Source of the DNA: a virus
Virus record (IMG/VR): IMGVR_UViG_3300003324_000440
Span: 1-64,000 of that record
Length of the DNA: 64,000 bases
Direction: 5' to 3' (one strand)
The notes beneath the pieces are model-generated. The model did no database searches, was not told the origin of the DNA, and saw only the letters and a list, made by a program, of their open reading frames with translations. The position numbers were made by a program, and so were the translations under genes. Of the stretch, positions 48,836-56,199 are shown piece by piece (position 1 is the first letter of the stretch; each line of letters begins with the position of its first letter).

Positions 48836-49119
48836 GCCGCTCTCCCCCGTTGCGCGCGGTCCCACCGTCGGCGCCGGTCGAGCGCCTCGGCGGCGCGGAT
48901 GTGGGCGAGGATCGCGGCCTCGACGTCGGTGCAGCCTGGCCCGCCGAACGCCAGCGCAAGTGCGGCCATCCAGCCGGCGTACTCCGCGGCGCGACCCTGT
49001 TCGAACCCGAGGGGGACACCGTCGGCGAGTCCGGCGGCGTACGCGAGGCGGGGGTCGAGCCACCAGTCGGCTCCGTCACGCCAGTCGCCGGTTTCTGTTG
49101 TTTCTGGTACCGTTTGCAT
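48832..49119 (-). CDS. Small helical protein upstream of the RepA-like gene
   Basis: 95 residues from ATG 49119. Helical segment RLAYAAGLADGVPLGFEQGR and a basic end (ALDRRRRWDRAQRG). It overlaps the RepA-like start, so the two are co-translated; a replication accessory role is possible. Confidence 0.6.
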   Translation of the reverse strand: MQTVPETTETGDWRDGADWWLDPRLAYAAGLADGVPLGFEQGRAAEYAGWMAALALAFGGPGCTDVEAAILAHIRAAEALDRRRRWDRAQRGRAA

Positions 49120-49149
49120 GGACGCAAACAGCCCCTCTCGGGCCTCAGG

Positions 49150-49188
49150 GGACCGCCGCCAGCGATTGGTGAGTCGACGCGGCGGTCC
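49150..49188. other. Hairpin between the HTH regulator and the rep operon
   Basis: GGACCGCCGC (49150-49159) pairs with GCGGCGGTCC (49179-49188) with a 19-nt loop. There is no T-run. It lies in the 84-base gap and could attenuate transcription entering the rep genes. Confidence 0.4.
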
Positions 49189-49203
49189 TGCTGCGTAACG
49201 GGG

Positions 49204-49464
49204 CTATGGCGCCGGGCTGGCGTCCACTTCGAACAGCGCCTCGAACGGCTCGCCGAGGACGTGCAGCATGGTGGCGATCTGTCCCGTGTACGGCTGTCGC
49301 AGGCCACGCAGAAGCTCGCTGAAGTTCCCGGGCGCGATCCTGAGTGCTGCCGCGAGTGCGTAGTCAGTGTCGACGCCGAACCGTTGGTAGCCAAGGCGCC
49401 GGACCTCGTCTCGGCGCATCCTGATCTGGTACTGGCGATGCCGTCTGGCTAACATGCAAGTCAT
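49204..49464 (-). CDS. Cro-like HTH regulator
   Basis: 86 residues from ATG 49464; ATG 49455 and ATG 49419 are in-frame alternatives. GVDTDYALAAALRIAPGNFS with ELLRGLRQPYTGQIATMLHV is an XRE-type HTH. It is divergent from another HTH gene across a 78-base operator region and upstream of the rep genes, a typical lysogeny/replication switch layout. Confidence 0.65.
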   Translation of the reverse strand: MTCMLARRHRQYQIRMRRDEVRRLGYQRFGVDTDYALAAALRIAPGNFSELLRGLRQPYTGQIATMLHVLGEPFEALFEVDASPAP

Positions 49465-49487
49465 GATACACGGGTTAGCTAACGTGC
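49448..49487. promoter_or_regulatory. Operator region of the divergent HTH switch
   Basis: GCTAACATGC (49448-49457) and GCTAACGTGC (49478-49487) are direct repeats exactly 30 bases apart. The second overlaps the palindrome GTTAGCTAAC (49474-49483). The first lies within the start of the leftward gene. Probable repressor/Cro binding sites. Confidence 0.6.
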
Positions 49488-49542
49488 GAACAGCCTACAG
49501 GCCGGCAAGTCGATCAAAATTCGGTACGCCTACCATTTGCTC

Positions 49543-49956
49543 GTGAGCAAAGATGGCGTGCCGGAGCCGAGCGGCTTCCCAAGCTACATTGAGCAGGCGA
49601 TCGAACGGGCCGGCTACTCTTCGCCGACCGCGTTCGCCAAGGCCGCTGGACTACAGCCGTCCGTGGTGCTGCGCTGGGTGGGCGGCGAGACGCGACCGAC
49701 CGCCGCGACGGCCCAGCACGCCGCGCCGCTGCTCGGGATGACCGTTACGGAGATGATGGAGGCCGCATATCCGCCGGACGCTGACGCGGCAACGCTGCGC
49801 GTTCTGCATCCGCGGGCGATGCAGGTCGACAGGTTGCTCGGTGATGGCTCACCGTTGCCTGAGGCGGACCGGATGATATTGGAGCGTTTGCTCGGTCACG
49901 TGCTCGACCCGTGGCTTACCACGGTCCGCAAGCGGGCGCGGAGAAACCCGCCCTGA
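49543..49956 (+). CDS. HTH repressor candidate, probably leaderless
   Basis: 137 residues from GTG 49543 (TTG 49537 is in frame). The HTH is SPTAFAKAAGLQPSVVLRWV (about 22-41), followed by a helical dimerisation region (DRLLGDGSPLPEADRMILER). A TACCAT box ends exactly 6 bases before the GTG and no ribosome site exists, which suggests a leaderless mRNA, common for phage repressors in actinobacteria. Confidence 0.68.
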   Translation: MSKDGVPEPSGFPSYIEQAIERAGYSSPTAFAKAAGLQPSVVLRWVGGETRPTAATAQHAAPLLGMTVTEMMEAAYPPDADAATLRVLHPRAMQVDRLLGDGSPLPEADRMILERLLGHVLDPWLTTVRKRARRNPP

Positions 49957-49998
49957 CCGACCCCCCACGATCACGCCCTGTTGCGCCATGATGACCGG

Positions 49999-50232
49999 AT
50001 GGACCGATCCACGCATGTCACTCTTGCGGGGTTCCTGGCCGGTTGGGTCGTCGGCATGGGCTGCGGCTGGCTGTGGGCCGTGATGCGTCGCGCCTGGCGG
50101 GACCACGCCGGCGCGAGGTCGGCGACCGCCGCGGTTGGCCGGGCGAAGTGGCTGCGGACGTGGGAGCTGGTCGCGCTCGGGTTCCTGCTGCTGGCCGTGG
50201 GCGCGTGGGCGCTGGGAAACAACGCGCGGTGA
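49999..50232 (+). CDS. Small two-helix membrane protein
   Basis: 77 residues from ATG 49999. Hydrophobic segments HVTLAGFLAGWVVGMGCGWL and ELVALGFLLLAVGAWALGN flank a basic loop. Downstream of the repressor candidate, so expressed in lysogeny; superinfection exclusion is a guess. Confidence 0.55.
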   Translation: MDRSTHVTLAGFLAGWVVGMGCGWLWAVMRRAWRDHAGARSATAAVGRAKWLRTWELVALGFLLLAVGAWALGNNAR

Positions 50233-50255
50233 GTGAACGCCCGTTCAGCCTGTCG

Positions 50256-50276
50256 TCACCGCCCGCCCGGCGGTGA
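50256..50276. other. Hairpin between convergent genes
   Basis: TCACCGCC (50256-50263) pairs with GGCGGTGA (50269-50276) with a 5-nt loop, in the 118-base gap between convergent genes. A GC-rich second hairpin follows near 50287-50340. No T-run, so termination is uncertain. Confidence 0.4.
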
Positions 50277-50350
50277 TACTGGGGCACGGGCCCGCGCTGG
50301 GCCGTACTGCCAGGCCCCCGGGTGCGCGGCGCGGCCGGGCCCGGCCAGCC

Positions 50351-50830
50351 TCAGTCGTCGATCACACCCGTGACGACCGCGACCAGCTCCGCCTTCGCCG
50401 ACGGTGTCTGCGCGAGCTCCTGTGCCGGCACGGTCACCTGCGAGCCGACCATCCGGAACGACCCCTGCTGCGGGTCGTCCCCACCCGACACGGTGTAGAG
50501 GACCCGGAACGGGTGGTCACTGTCGGGGACCCGGTCGCCGAGGTACGCGACGTCGAGCCGGTAGGTGACGTTGCAACCAGCCGACCCGAAGCACTTCCGG
50601 GACAGCACGATGATGGCGAGCTGGAAGTCGGCCGGCTTGGGCCGGTACAGCGGCGGCTTGGCTACCACGGGCGGGATGATTGCGGCGACCGCCTTCTCGA
50701 GTACCGGGTCGGTGATGACGCCGTAGGCGAGGACCCCGGCGAACGAGACGACCACCCAGGCTGCGACGAGGGCGAGGACGACGGCGGGGTTGAGGCGGCG
50801 GGTTCGGGGCACGGTGGCACGGTACGACAT
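50351..50830 (-). CDS. Membrane-anchored extracellular protein
   Basis: 159 residues from ATG 50830. A basic N-terminus, one membrane helix (VVLALVAAWVVVSFAGVLAY), then an outside beta-rich domain with two Cys (VLSRKCFGSAGCNVTYRLDV) that may form a disulfide. Last gene of a leftward set. Possibly surface or superinfection-related. Confidence 0.62.
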   Translation of the reverse strand: MSYRATVPRTRRLNPAVVLALVAAWVVVSFAGVLAYGVITDPVLEKAVAAIIPPVVAKPPLYRPKPADFQLAIIVLSRKCFGSAGCNVTYRLDVAYLGDRVPDSDHPFRVLYTVSGGDDPQQGSFRMVGSQVTVPAQELAQTPSAKAELVAVVTGVIDD

Positions 50831-50924
50831 CGGGGCTGGCGCGACGCGGGTTGTCACCCGGCCGTGGCGCGCCCGTCTGTGGCGGGATTGCTGTTGGGCT
50901 GGCGTTGGGGCAGGTCGCCAAGCG

Positions 50925-51173
50925 CTAGGCTCGGTCGAGCCGAGCAAGGACCGCGTCGAGCCGCGCGGTCAAGTCAGCCGCGAGCGCGTCGATCCGGTCG
51001 TTCACCTGGGCGAACCCCTCGGTGGTCTCCCGCCGCAGTTCGGCCACCTGGTCCTGCACGAGCGACAGCCCGAACGCCAAACCAGCAGGACCAGACGAGT
51101 GGCGCAGCTCCTGCACCTCGGCCTCAAGCCGGGCGACACGGGCGGGCAGGTCATCGGGGGTCATGGGCGTCAC
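50925..51173 (-). CDS. Small coiled-coil protein
   Basis: 82 residues from GTG 51173 (ATG 51164 in frame). Heptads RVARLEAEVQELRHS and FAQVNDRIDALAADLTARLD predict a coiled coil. The start overlaps the upstream stop (GTGA). Such proteins often oligomerise with membrane partners. Confidence 0.6.
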   Translation of the reverse strand: MTPMTPDDLPARVARLEAEVQELRHSSGPAGLAFGLSLVQDQVAELRRETTEGFAQVNDRIDALAADLTARLDAVLARLDRA

Positions 51174-51364
51174 GGTAGCGCACCGTGCGTCGGCGGGCCG
51201 GGAGCGGCAGGCGGGTGTCCCTCGTCGTTGCCGAAGTCGACCGGCCCGATCCGCACCTCCGCCGGGTCGACGCCTTCCCGTTCGGCGAGCACTACGGCGA
51301 TATCGGCCATGAGGGTCGCGAGCGGGACCGCGGCGGCGGGGTCGACGTCAGCGCGGCACACCAT
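51170..51364 (-). CDS. Tiny hypothetical protein
   Basis: 64 residues from ATG 51364. Helix PLATLMADIAVVLAEREGVD then a Pro-rich end. It overlaps the upstream gene by 17 bases and the downstream one by 4. Confidence 0.55.
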   Translation of the reverse strand: MVCRADVDPAAAVPLATLMADIAVVLAEREGVDPAEVRIGPVDFGNDEGHPPAAPGPPTHGALP

Positions 51365-51605
51365 CGGCCGCCAGCCGGTACATCGGGTGCAGCCAGCAGT
51401 CGCCGAGGTGGTCGACGGTCAGCCCGCACGGGTATCCGGCCACCATGTCACGTTCGGCCGCACGAGGTACCCGTACCATCCACCCGCACCGCCGAGGGCA
51501 GCCTGAGGTGTGCAGTTGCGGGCCGCCCTTCGCGTCGGACGCGTAGGCGTCCTGGCAGCAGTAGCCGGGTTTCGGGTCGATCAGGTCCCATAATTCGGAG
51601 GTCAC
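51348..51605 (-). CDS. Small Cys-rich protein
   Basis: 85 residues; GTG 51605 overlaps the upstream stop. Six or more Cys/His (GYCCQDAY, SGCPRRCGW, YPCGLTVDHLGDCWLH) suggest a metal-binding fold of the type frequent in actinophages. Role unknown. Confidence 0.6.
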   Translation of the reverse strand: MTSELWDLIDPKPGYCCQDAYASDAKGGPQLHTSGCPRRCGWMVRVPRAAERDMVAGYPCGLTVDHLGDCWLHPMYRLAADGVPR

Positions 51606-51796
51606 CGCGTACCCTCCCCGTGCTCGGGACAGCCTGGGTCGTCGTTCATCCGCACCCAGCCCTTGCCCATGCTGACGCCGTACAGCCGGCCTAACCCCTT
51701 CCACTGGTACTCGCAGGTGCAGTCGGCACCGAGGAACGCCAGCCAGCGACGTAGCGGTTCCGGGCGCGGTTGGGCGGTGGCCGTCACGCGGGCCAT
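51602..51796 (-). CDS. Tiny Cys-containing protein
   Basis: 64 residues from ATG 51796. CTCEYQ and CPEHG are candidate zinc ligands. Overlaps the upstream gene by 13 bases. Confidence 0.58.
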   Translation of the reverse strand: MARVTATAQPRPEPLRRWLAFLGADCTCEYQWKGLGRLYGVSMGKGWVRMNDDPGCPEHGEGTR

Positions 51797-52002
51797 CGCG
51801 CATCCGCCTTCCGCCAACATGGACACAAGCTCAGGTCGTAGTCGCTGCCACGGCCGACGAGATGGCACGCAAGGTTCTCGGCGACCGCCTTGGCGCACAG
51901 CGCGGCCGTGCAGCACTCGCAGTCCGGGCAAGGCGGGGACTCCGGGCGTACCCAGGTGTGGTAGTCACCGACGGGCGCGCCGTGAGCGAACGGGTCAGCC
52001 AT
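51784..52002 (-). CDS. Small Cys-rich protein
   Basis: 72 residues from ATG 52002. CPDCECCTAALCAK, CHLVG and LCPCW give at least seven cysteines. Probable metal-binding mini-protein, coupled to both neighbours. Confidence 0.58.
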   Translation of the reverse strand: MADPFAHGAPVGDYHTWVRPESPPCPDCECCTAALCAKAVAENLACHLVGRGSDYDLSLCPCWRKADARWPA

Positions 52003-52303
52003 CGGAGCCGCCTCCGTCGAGCACCTCGCCAAGCCGCCGCACCAGCCAGTCGCCCGAGTAGCCAAGCCCGGTCCGCGTACGGCGCTCCATGGCCTTGACG
52101 TACAGGGCGCGAACCGCCTCGAGCGCTTCATGGTCCGCCTTCAGCCTGCGCAGCATCGGCATCATGTCCTTGGCCTCTTCGGAGCGGACTTCGTCCTGCA
52201 CGGCATCCTGGAACGCCAACAGGTTTTCGGCCATCCACTGCCAGTCGTCGCACTGGAACAGGTTGCGGCGGACCGGTAGACCGGCGTAGGTATCGGCAGT
52301 CAT
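51995..52303 (-). CDS. Small helical protein
   Basis: 102 residues from ATG 52303. Helices WQWMAENLLAFQDAVQDEVR and MLRRLKADHEALEAVRALYV. It overlaps the preceding stop by one base. Function unknown. Confidence 0.6.
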   Translation of the reverse strand: MTADTYAGLPVRRNLFQCDDWQWMAENLLAFQDAVQDEVRSEEAKDMMPMLRRLKADHEALEAVRALYVKAMERRTRTGLGYSGDWLVRRLGEVLDGGGSDG

Positions 52304-52692
52304 CACCCGCCGACCTTCCGTAGCTCGTCGCGGTACAGCGCCTCGGCGCACACCTCGCAACGGGTCGTCCCGTCCTCGCAACGGCGGAACTCATCGCCAT
52401 CCACGAGTGGAGTCAACAACGCCGTCGCGGTCTCCTCGTCGGGGAAGTGAACGACGCTGCCGGTGTCACGGTCCTCGTACCGGCAACCGCAGCCGTCGCA
52501 AACGATCTCGCAGCAGTGGAGGTCGAACTCGCGGGCCGTCAGCCCAAGTTCGGTCAACTCCTCAACACCGAACGCTTCGGCCACCTTGGCGGGGCTGATG
52601 AAGTGAGGAGTGGCGCCTTCGTCGAACGGGTCGTAGTCGATGCCGTCATGGCTGACAAGTCGCCAGCACCGCGCGGGCAGGGTTGTGATCAT
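52303..52692 (-). CDS. Cys-rich hypothetical protein
   Basis: 129 residues from ATG 52692 with GAAAGGAG upstream. HCCEIVCDGCGCRYEDRDTG and CEDGTTRCEVCAEALYRDEL form a zinc-binding region after an N-terminal HTH-like helix pair (PAKVAEAFGVEELTELGL). Possible nucleic-acid binding. Confidence 0.62.
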   Translation of the reverse strand: MITTLPARCWRLVSHDGIDYDPFDEGATPHFISPAKVAEAFGVEELTELGLTAREFDLHCCEIVCDGCGCRYEDRDTGSVVHFPDEETATALLTPLVDGDEFRRCEDGTTRCEVCAEALYRDELRKVGG

Positions 52693-52931
52693 CGGGGGCT
52701 CTCCTTTCGCGGCTCCCACCGCAGTTCTTCGACCCGGCCGCTCCACCCGTCCGGGTAGATCGTCTCGTAGTCAGGGCACTGTCCACGGTGCGCGCCAGCG
52801 TCGTTACGAAGACAGCCGCAGGGTTGCAGGTGAGCGGGGGTCAACCGGGCACGGACACCCCATGGAAGGCTCGCCATGGTCTCGACACTTTTGGCGACCT
52901 GCCGTTGCAGCCAACCAGGCTCCAGGGCCAT
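52689..52931 (-). CDS. Small hypothetical protein with Cys cluster
   Basis: 80 residues from ATG 52931. Basic helical start (LEPGWLQRQVAKSVETMASL) then LQPCGCLRNDAGAHRGQCPD. Widespread type in actinophages; role unknown. Confidence 0.6.
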   Translation of the reverse strand: MALEPGWLQRQVAKSVETMASLPWGVRARLTPAHLQPCGCLRNDAGAHRGQCPDYETIYPDGWSGRVEELRWEPRKESPR

Positions 52932-53332
52932 CACGTCTCCTCCGTCCCGCCGTCCACGAACGGCACGCTGGCCACCGTCCGAACCTCCGCGCGTTGTAGC
53001 TCGACCCGCCACACGTCGCCCATCCGGCTGACGGTCTCGTACGCGCGGCGCGCTTGGTCTTCGTTGTCGAACCGGTGCAGCTCGTCCTTCCGCTCGACAC
53101 CATCTGGCGTCCGGTAGTACCACTGCACCCGCCACTCAACGGACGACAACTCCTCCACCGCCGCCAGCCGCCGCACCTCGTACCGGTCGGCCCACCTGTG
53201 CTCCGCAGCCGTCTTGCGCCGCTCGTCCACCCGCGCATGTGCCACGGCCGGGTCGGTGTAAGTGACCGTGCCGAGCGTGTAGGTTGCGCCGTCCGGCTCG
53301 GTGTGGACGACGACGAACAGAGGGGCGGTCAC
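52931..53332 (-). CDS. Hypothetical protein, beta-rich repeats
   Basis: 133 residues; GTG 53332 overlaps the upstream stop. Two related units (APLFVVVHTEPDGATYTLGT and SVEWRVQWYYRTPDGVERKD) each followed by a helix (AVAHARVDERRKTAAEH-like, NEDQARRAYETVSRM), suggesting internal duplication. Function unknown. Confidence 0.6.
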   Translation of the reverse strand: MTAPLFVVVHTEPDGATYTLGTVTYTDPAVAHARVDERRKTAAEHRWADRYEVRRLAAVEELSSVEWRVQWYYRTPDGVERKDELHRFDNEDQARRAYETVSRMGDVWRVELQRAEVRTVASVPFVDGGTEET

Positions 53333-53538
53333 CGGGACGCCTCCGCCTTGACCGCAGCCCACCGCTTCAGCACGGCGTGGATGCCGAACACGACCGCGTC
53401 CGCGATGTCCTTCGAAGCGTGGTCCTCGATGCCCATCTTCCTGCCCTCCTCCCTGGCTGCGGCCTCGGCCGCGTCGAAGATCTCGCTCCATGCCGCTGCC
53501 AACCCGACGAGGTTGCGGCCGAGCCGGTAGCGGGTCAT
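53329..53538 (-). CDS. Small helical protein
   Basis: 69 residues from ATG 53538. RLGRNLVGLAAAWSEIFDAA then DIADAVVFGIHAVLKRWAAV. Overlaps both neighbours by four bases. Confidence 0.58.
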   Translation of the reverse strand: MTRYRLGRNLVGLAAAWSEIFDAAEAAAREEGRKMGIEDHASKDIADAVVFGIHAVLKRWAAVKAEASR

Positions 53539-54086
53539 CGCGGCACCAGCCCGGCACTCGGCGCGTCGTGGTAGCCGTTCTCGTAGAACGCGCAGCATAT
53601 GTTGTTGATTGCCGTCCAGAACGCCGACCGTTCAGGGTCCAGGCCGACGACCTGGCCGAAGTGGCGGGCCATATCGGCAGCCGCGCCGATCGACAGCACG
53701 ACCGGGTACCGGTCCGGCGCGACCGCGATGGTGAACGGCAGGTCGAAGCTTGCGCGGACCCGTGTAGCAACCTTCTCGTCGACTAGCAGGTGCAGCGTTG
53801 CCGGGTTCTCGTGCTCGTCGAAGTCGACCCGTGTCATCTGTGCGAACGGCTCCAGTGCTCGGCCTTCCGGTGTGTGGCACGGGCACTTGCACCGTTCCCC
53901 GTCCGGGTCGGAGCACTCGTCGTGCCAGCCGATCGAGCACTGACGGTTGCGGGGGTGGTCGTATGGCCGACGGTCGGTTCCGTCGGCGCCGATGAGCCGG
54001 TCGGTGTACTGGTCGGCGGTCTCGCCAGGTAATGCGGGCGGCATCTCCGGATACCAGCGACCACGTTCGATAATGTCGGTGCTCAC
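53535..54086 (-). CDS. Hypothetical protein with Cys/His cluster
   Basis: 183 residues, GTG start. N-terminal half has NRQCSIGWHDECSDPDGERC and CPCHTPEG, a small metal-binding region often seen in phage proteins; the second half is alpha/beta (TIAVAPDRYPVVLSIGAAAD). Translationally coupled to both neighbours. Confidence 0.62.
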   Translation of the reverse strand: MSTDIIERGRWYPEMPPALPGETADQYTDRLIGADGTDRRPYDHPRNRQCSIGWHDECSDPDGERCKCPCHTPEGRALEPFAQMTRVDFDEHENPATLHLLVDEKVATRVRASFDLPFTIAVAPDRYPVVLSIGAAADMARHFGQVVGLDPERSAFWTAINNICCAFYENGYHDAPSAGLVPR

Positions 54087-54337
54087 GTGCTCTCCTCGGT
54101 GTCGTTACGGCGGCCCGCGCGGGGTCGGTTAGCGTGCGCGGCACGGACTGCAGCGGCGGGGTACAGGTTCTCGCCCGTACGGCCCGGCTTGCGTCCGGTC
54201 GCCTCGATGCCCCAGCGGGATAGTTGGCGCCGGGTCGATGCTCGGCGCACCTCGGGCGTGCTGCCCGTGCCGAGGTGGAGGAAGTCGGCCACCTGCTCGG
54301 TGGTCCACTCCTCCGACTCCGGCTTACGGCGCGGCAT
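54083..54337 (-). CDS. Excisionase-like HTH protein
   Basis: 84 residues from ATG 54337. EEWTTEQVADFLHLGTGSTP and RRQLSRWGIEATGRKPGRTG, then NLYPAAAVRAAHAN, have the order of MerR/excisionase-type winged helices. No integrase is visible, so it may instead be a regulator. Confidence 0.6.
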   Translation of the reverse strand: MPRRKPESEEWTTEQVADFLHLGTGSTPEVRRASTRRQLSRWGIEATGRKPGRTGENLYPAAAVRAAHANRPRAGRRNDTEEST

Positions 54338-54519
54338 CAGACGGACCACTCGCGTCGCTCGCAACGGTCCACGAGGTCCCGGTTCATGTCGTGCGCGGCC
54401 TTCGCGGCACGCGCGTGGGCGTCGCGACCAACGAAGAGGTCCACCGTATGGGCGTTGGTCTCGTTGTCCCAGACGGAGGCCGTATAAGGGCCGGTAGTAC
54501 GGACGCTGTAGCGGATCAT
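54337..54519 (-). CDS. First gene of a long leftward operon, leaderless
   Basis: 60 residues from ATG 54519. Small alpha/beta protein (IRYSVRTTGPYTASVWDNET, VGRDAHARAAKAAHDMNRDL). A CATAAT box ends 6 bases before the ATG. It heads an overlapping run that continues to 50.9 kb. Confidence 0.6.
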   Translation of the reverse strand: MIRYSVRTTGPYTASVWDNETNAHTVDLFVGRDAHARAAKAAHDMNRDLVDRCERREWSV

Positions 54520-54525
54520 GCCTCC

Positions 54526-54555
54526 ATTATGCCTCGCAGCGAGGCACTCGGGCAA
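54526..54555 (-). promoter_or_regulatory. Leftward early promoter with perfect operator palindrome
   Basis: Minus strand TTGCCC (54550-54555), 18-base spacer, CATAAT (54526-54531), then 6 bases to the ATG. The spacer holds the perfect 17-bp palindrome TGCCTCGCAGCGAGGCA (54530-54546), placed to block RNA polymerase. Confidence 0.65.
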
Positions 54556-54633
54556 GCGGAACACCCGATCGTGCAACGCCTCCACGCAACCGGCAGCCCC
54601 CGAACCCGAAGGCCGGGGGCCGCAGCGAAGGGG

Positions 54634-54867
54634 CTAGGCGTAGAGCGCGATTTTCCCGGCGACGGTTGTCAACAGCGGACGCTGAAACCCGACGCGCTCG
54701 CCTGGACGGATCAGGTCAAGGTCGAACAACCGGCTTACGGTCGATGGCTGGACCGTCGTGGCGGAGCCTTCGATGTAGTGCCGATGAGGGTACTTCCGTT
54801 CGTCACGGAACAGCTTGCCGTCGTCGGCGGCTCGTAACGCATCGCGCTGGGAGCGGGTAAGGCTCAT
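54634..54867 (-). CDS. Small winged-helix-like protein
   Basis: 77 residues from ATG 54867 with GAAGGAG upstream (a longer frame from 54924 exists). SLTRSQRDALRAADDGKLFR and QPSTVSRLFDLDLIRPGERV look like a winged helix. A GC-rich hairpin (54596-54620) lies beyond its stop. Probably a regulator. Confidence 0.6.
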   Translation of the reverse strand: MSLTRSQRDALRAADDGKLFRDERKYPHRHYIEGSATTVQPSTVSRLFDLDLIRPGERVGFQRPLLTTVAGKIALYA

Positions 54868-54967
54868 GGTGGGGCTCCTTCGCTGTTCAGGTATTTCTTC
54901 TTTATGGGCGTCGGGTCTTCGCATCCCCGGTGGCGGCTTGGCTATCGCACGCCCTCCTCTGTTGTCG

Positions 54968-55660
54968 CTAGCCGACCGGCGCGGGGCTCACCGGCGCCTC
55001 GGCCAGCTCGCCGCGGACCATCGCCTCGAGCTCGACCGCGAGCGCGTCCATCGGGTCCGGCCTACGGGTGCGGGGCCTGCGCTGCGCGGGGACCTTGGCC
55101 TTTGGCTTCGCAGTCCGGTTACGGGCGTGCCGCTTGCACGGGCAGTCGTCGGCGCACTTACGCGGCTCCGGCTTCACGTCCTCGACCGGCGCGGCCAGTG
55201 TCGCGGCCTGGGTCTCCTGTGCTTCGAGCTCGGCGAAGTCCGGCTTGATCCTCGCGGTGACCAGCTTCAGCCCGACCACGATCGCGACGAGCACCCCGAA
55301 GATGACCCGTGCGAGCAGCGTGCCCGGCGCGGCCACGTTCACCGCCGCCGACAGGCCGCCGCACACGCCGAGCATCCACCCGGCGCCGCGCTTGGCGCTT
55401 CTCGACAGGGCCGGCGTCTGCAACAGCTCGACCATGGTGAGCATGGCGAGGTCGTTGATGCCGGGGATCGCCCAGCCGAGCACGCCGATCGACGGGTCGG
55501 CGGTGAGGAACGTGGCCTGGTGCTGGTAGGTGACGGCGAACACGCCGGTCATGATGGCGCGGGTCTTCCACTTGCTGTTCTTGATGGTCTTCAGTACCGC
55601 CGGTACGACGTTCTTGGCGTACTCGGCGGCGAACTGCTGCGTGAGGGACTGGGTGGTCAT
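54968..55660 (-). CDS. Second DUF2637/Spd-like membrane protein
   Basis: 230 residues. Four hydrophobic helices between about 30 and 135 (RAIMTGVFAVTYQHQATFLT, GWAIPGINDLAMLTMVELLQ, GWMLGVCGGLSAAVNVAAPG, RVIFGVLVAIVVGLKLVTAR) follow the DUF2637 arrangement. A basic Cys-containing tail (CADDCPCKRHARNRTAKPKA) follows. Family context: plasmid spread proteins of actinomycetes. Located 9 kb from the main transfer operon. Confidence 0.6.
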   Translation of the reverse strand: MTTQSLTQQFAAEYAKNVVPAVLKTIKNSKWKTRAIMTGVFAVTYQHQATFLTADPSIGVLGWAIPGINDLAMLTMVELLQTPALSRSAKRGAGWMLGVCGGLSAAVNVAAPGTLLARVIFGVLVAIVVGLKLVTARIKPDFAELEAQETQAATLAAPVEDVKPEPRKCADDCPCKRHARNRTAKPKAKVPAQRRPRTRRPDPMDALAVELEAMVRGELAEAPVSPAPVG

Positions 55661-55789
55661 GGCGTCCTCCCTGGCCGTTGGGCGGGGCGCTGCCGTTGCG
55701 GCGCTGCACCCGCTCGGGGGTTTGTGGCTGTTGGGCTGAGCGCCCAGAGGGCGGGGATCCCGGCTGCCCGGAACCCCGCTCTGAACCGC

Positions 55790-56146
55790 TCAGGAACGGC
55801 AGCCGCACGAGTAGAGGTGATCGACGACCGCGTACCCGCCTGGCTGCTTGCGGTACGAGTCGCGAGTCTCGAAGGTGTCGCCGTAGCGACACGCGCCTTC
55901 GACGACGGCCACATCGTAGCCGCAGAACTCGTGCATGTCGCCGGGGCCGATGCGCTCACCATGCCACAGGACCACGCCGTCGCGGATCGTCTCGCGAACC
56001 ACGTACCCAACGATCATGTCGGTCGAGTGGCTGTGGCCGGGGTACGTGCGGATCGGCTTGTAGTCGGCCAGGTTGCGGCCGGCAACGACGGTGTCGGTGG
56101 TAACGGTGACGATGGTCATGTGTCGCTCGTTGCGGCTCTGTGTCAT
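55790..56146 (-). CDS. Hypothetical early protein, leaderless
   Basis: 118 residues. ATG 56146 is preferred because the -10 box TAATGT ends 6 bases upstream, matching a twin promoter at 57.0 kb; ATG 56119 is an alternative with weak GAG upstream. Beta-rich (IVTVTTDTVVAGRNLADYKP, MIVGYVVRETIRDGVVLWHG), ending in CGCRS. Function unknown. Confidence 0.6.
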   Translation of the reverse strand: MTQSRNERHMTIVTVTTDTVVAGRNLADYKPIRTYPGHSHSTDMIVGYVVRETIRDGVVLWHGERIGPGDMHEFCGYDVAVVEGACRYGDTFETRDSYRKQPGGYAVVDHLYSCGCRS

Positions 56147-56148
56147 AG

Positions 56149-56190
56149 GGGAACATTATCTCACCCGCGAAGGTGTGTCAAGTGGGAACA
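56149..56190 (-). promoter_or_regulatory. Early promoter flanked by TGTTCCC boxes (leftward copy)
   Basis: Minus strand: TGTTCCC (56184-56190), TTGACA (56176-56181), 17-base spacer, TAATGT (56153-56158), and a second TGTTCCC (56149-56155) before the ATG at 56146. Matches the rightward copy at 57000-57041 in every spacing. Confidence 0.68.
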
Positions 56191-56199
56191 CAAAACTCG

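Noticed and set aside
54083-54337. Excisionase proper (Xis)
   Set aside because: The fold fits, but without an integrase in view the name would claim too much, so it is listed only as excisionase-like.
55751-55779. Terminator after the gene at 55790
   Set aside because: GCGGGGATCCCGG with CCGGAACCCCGC makes an imperfect stem, but there is no T-run on either strand, so termination cannot be supported.
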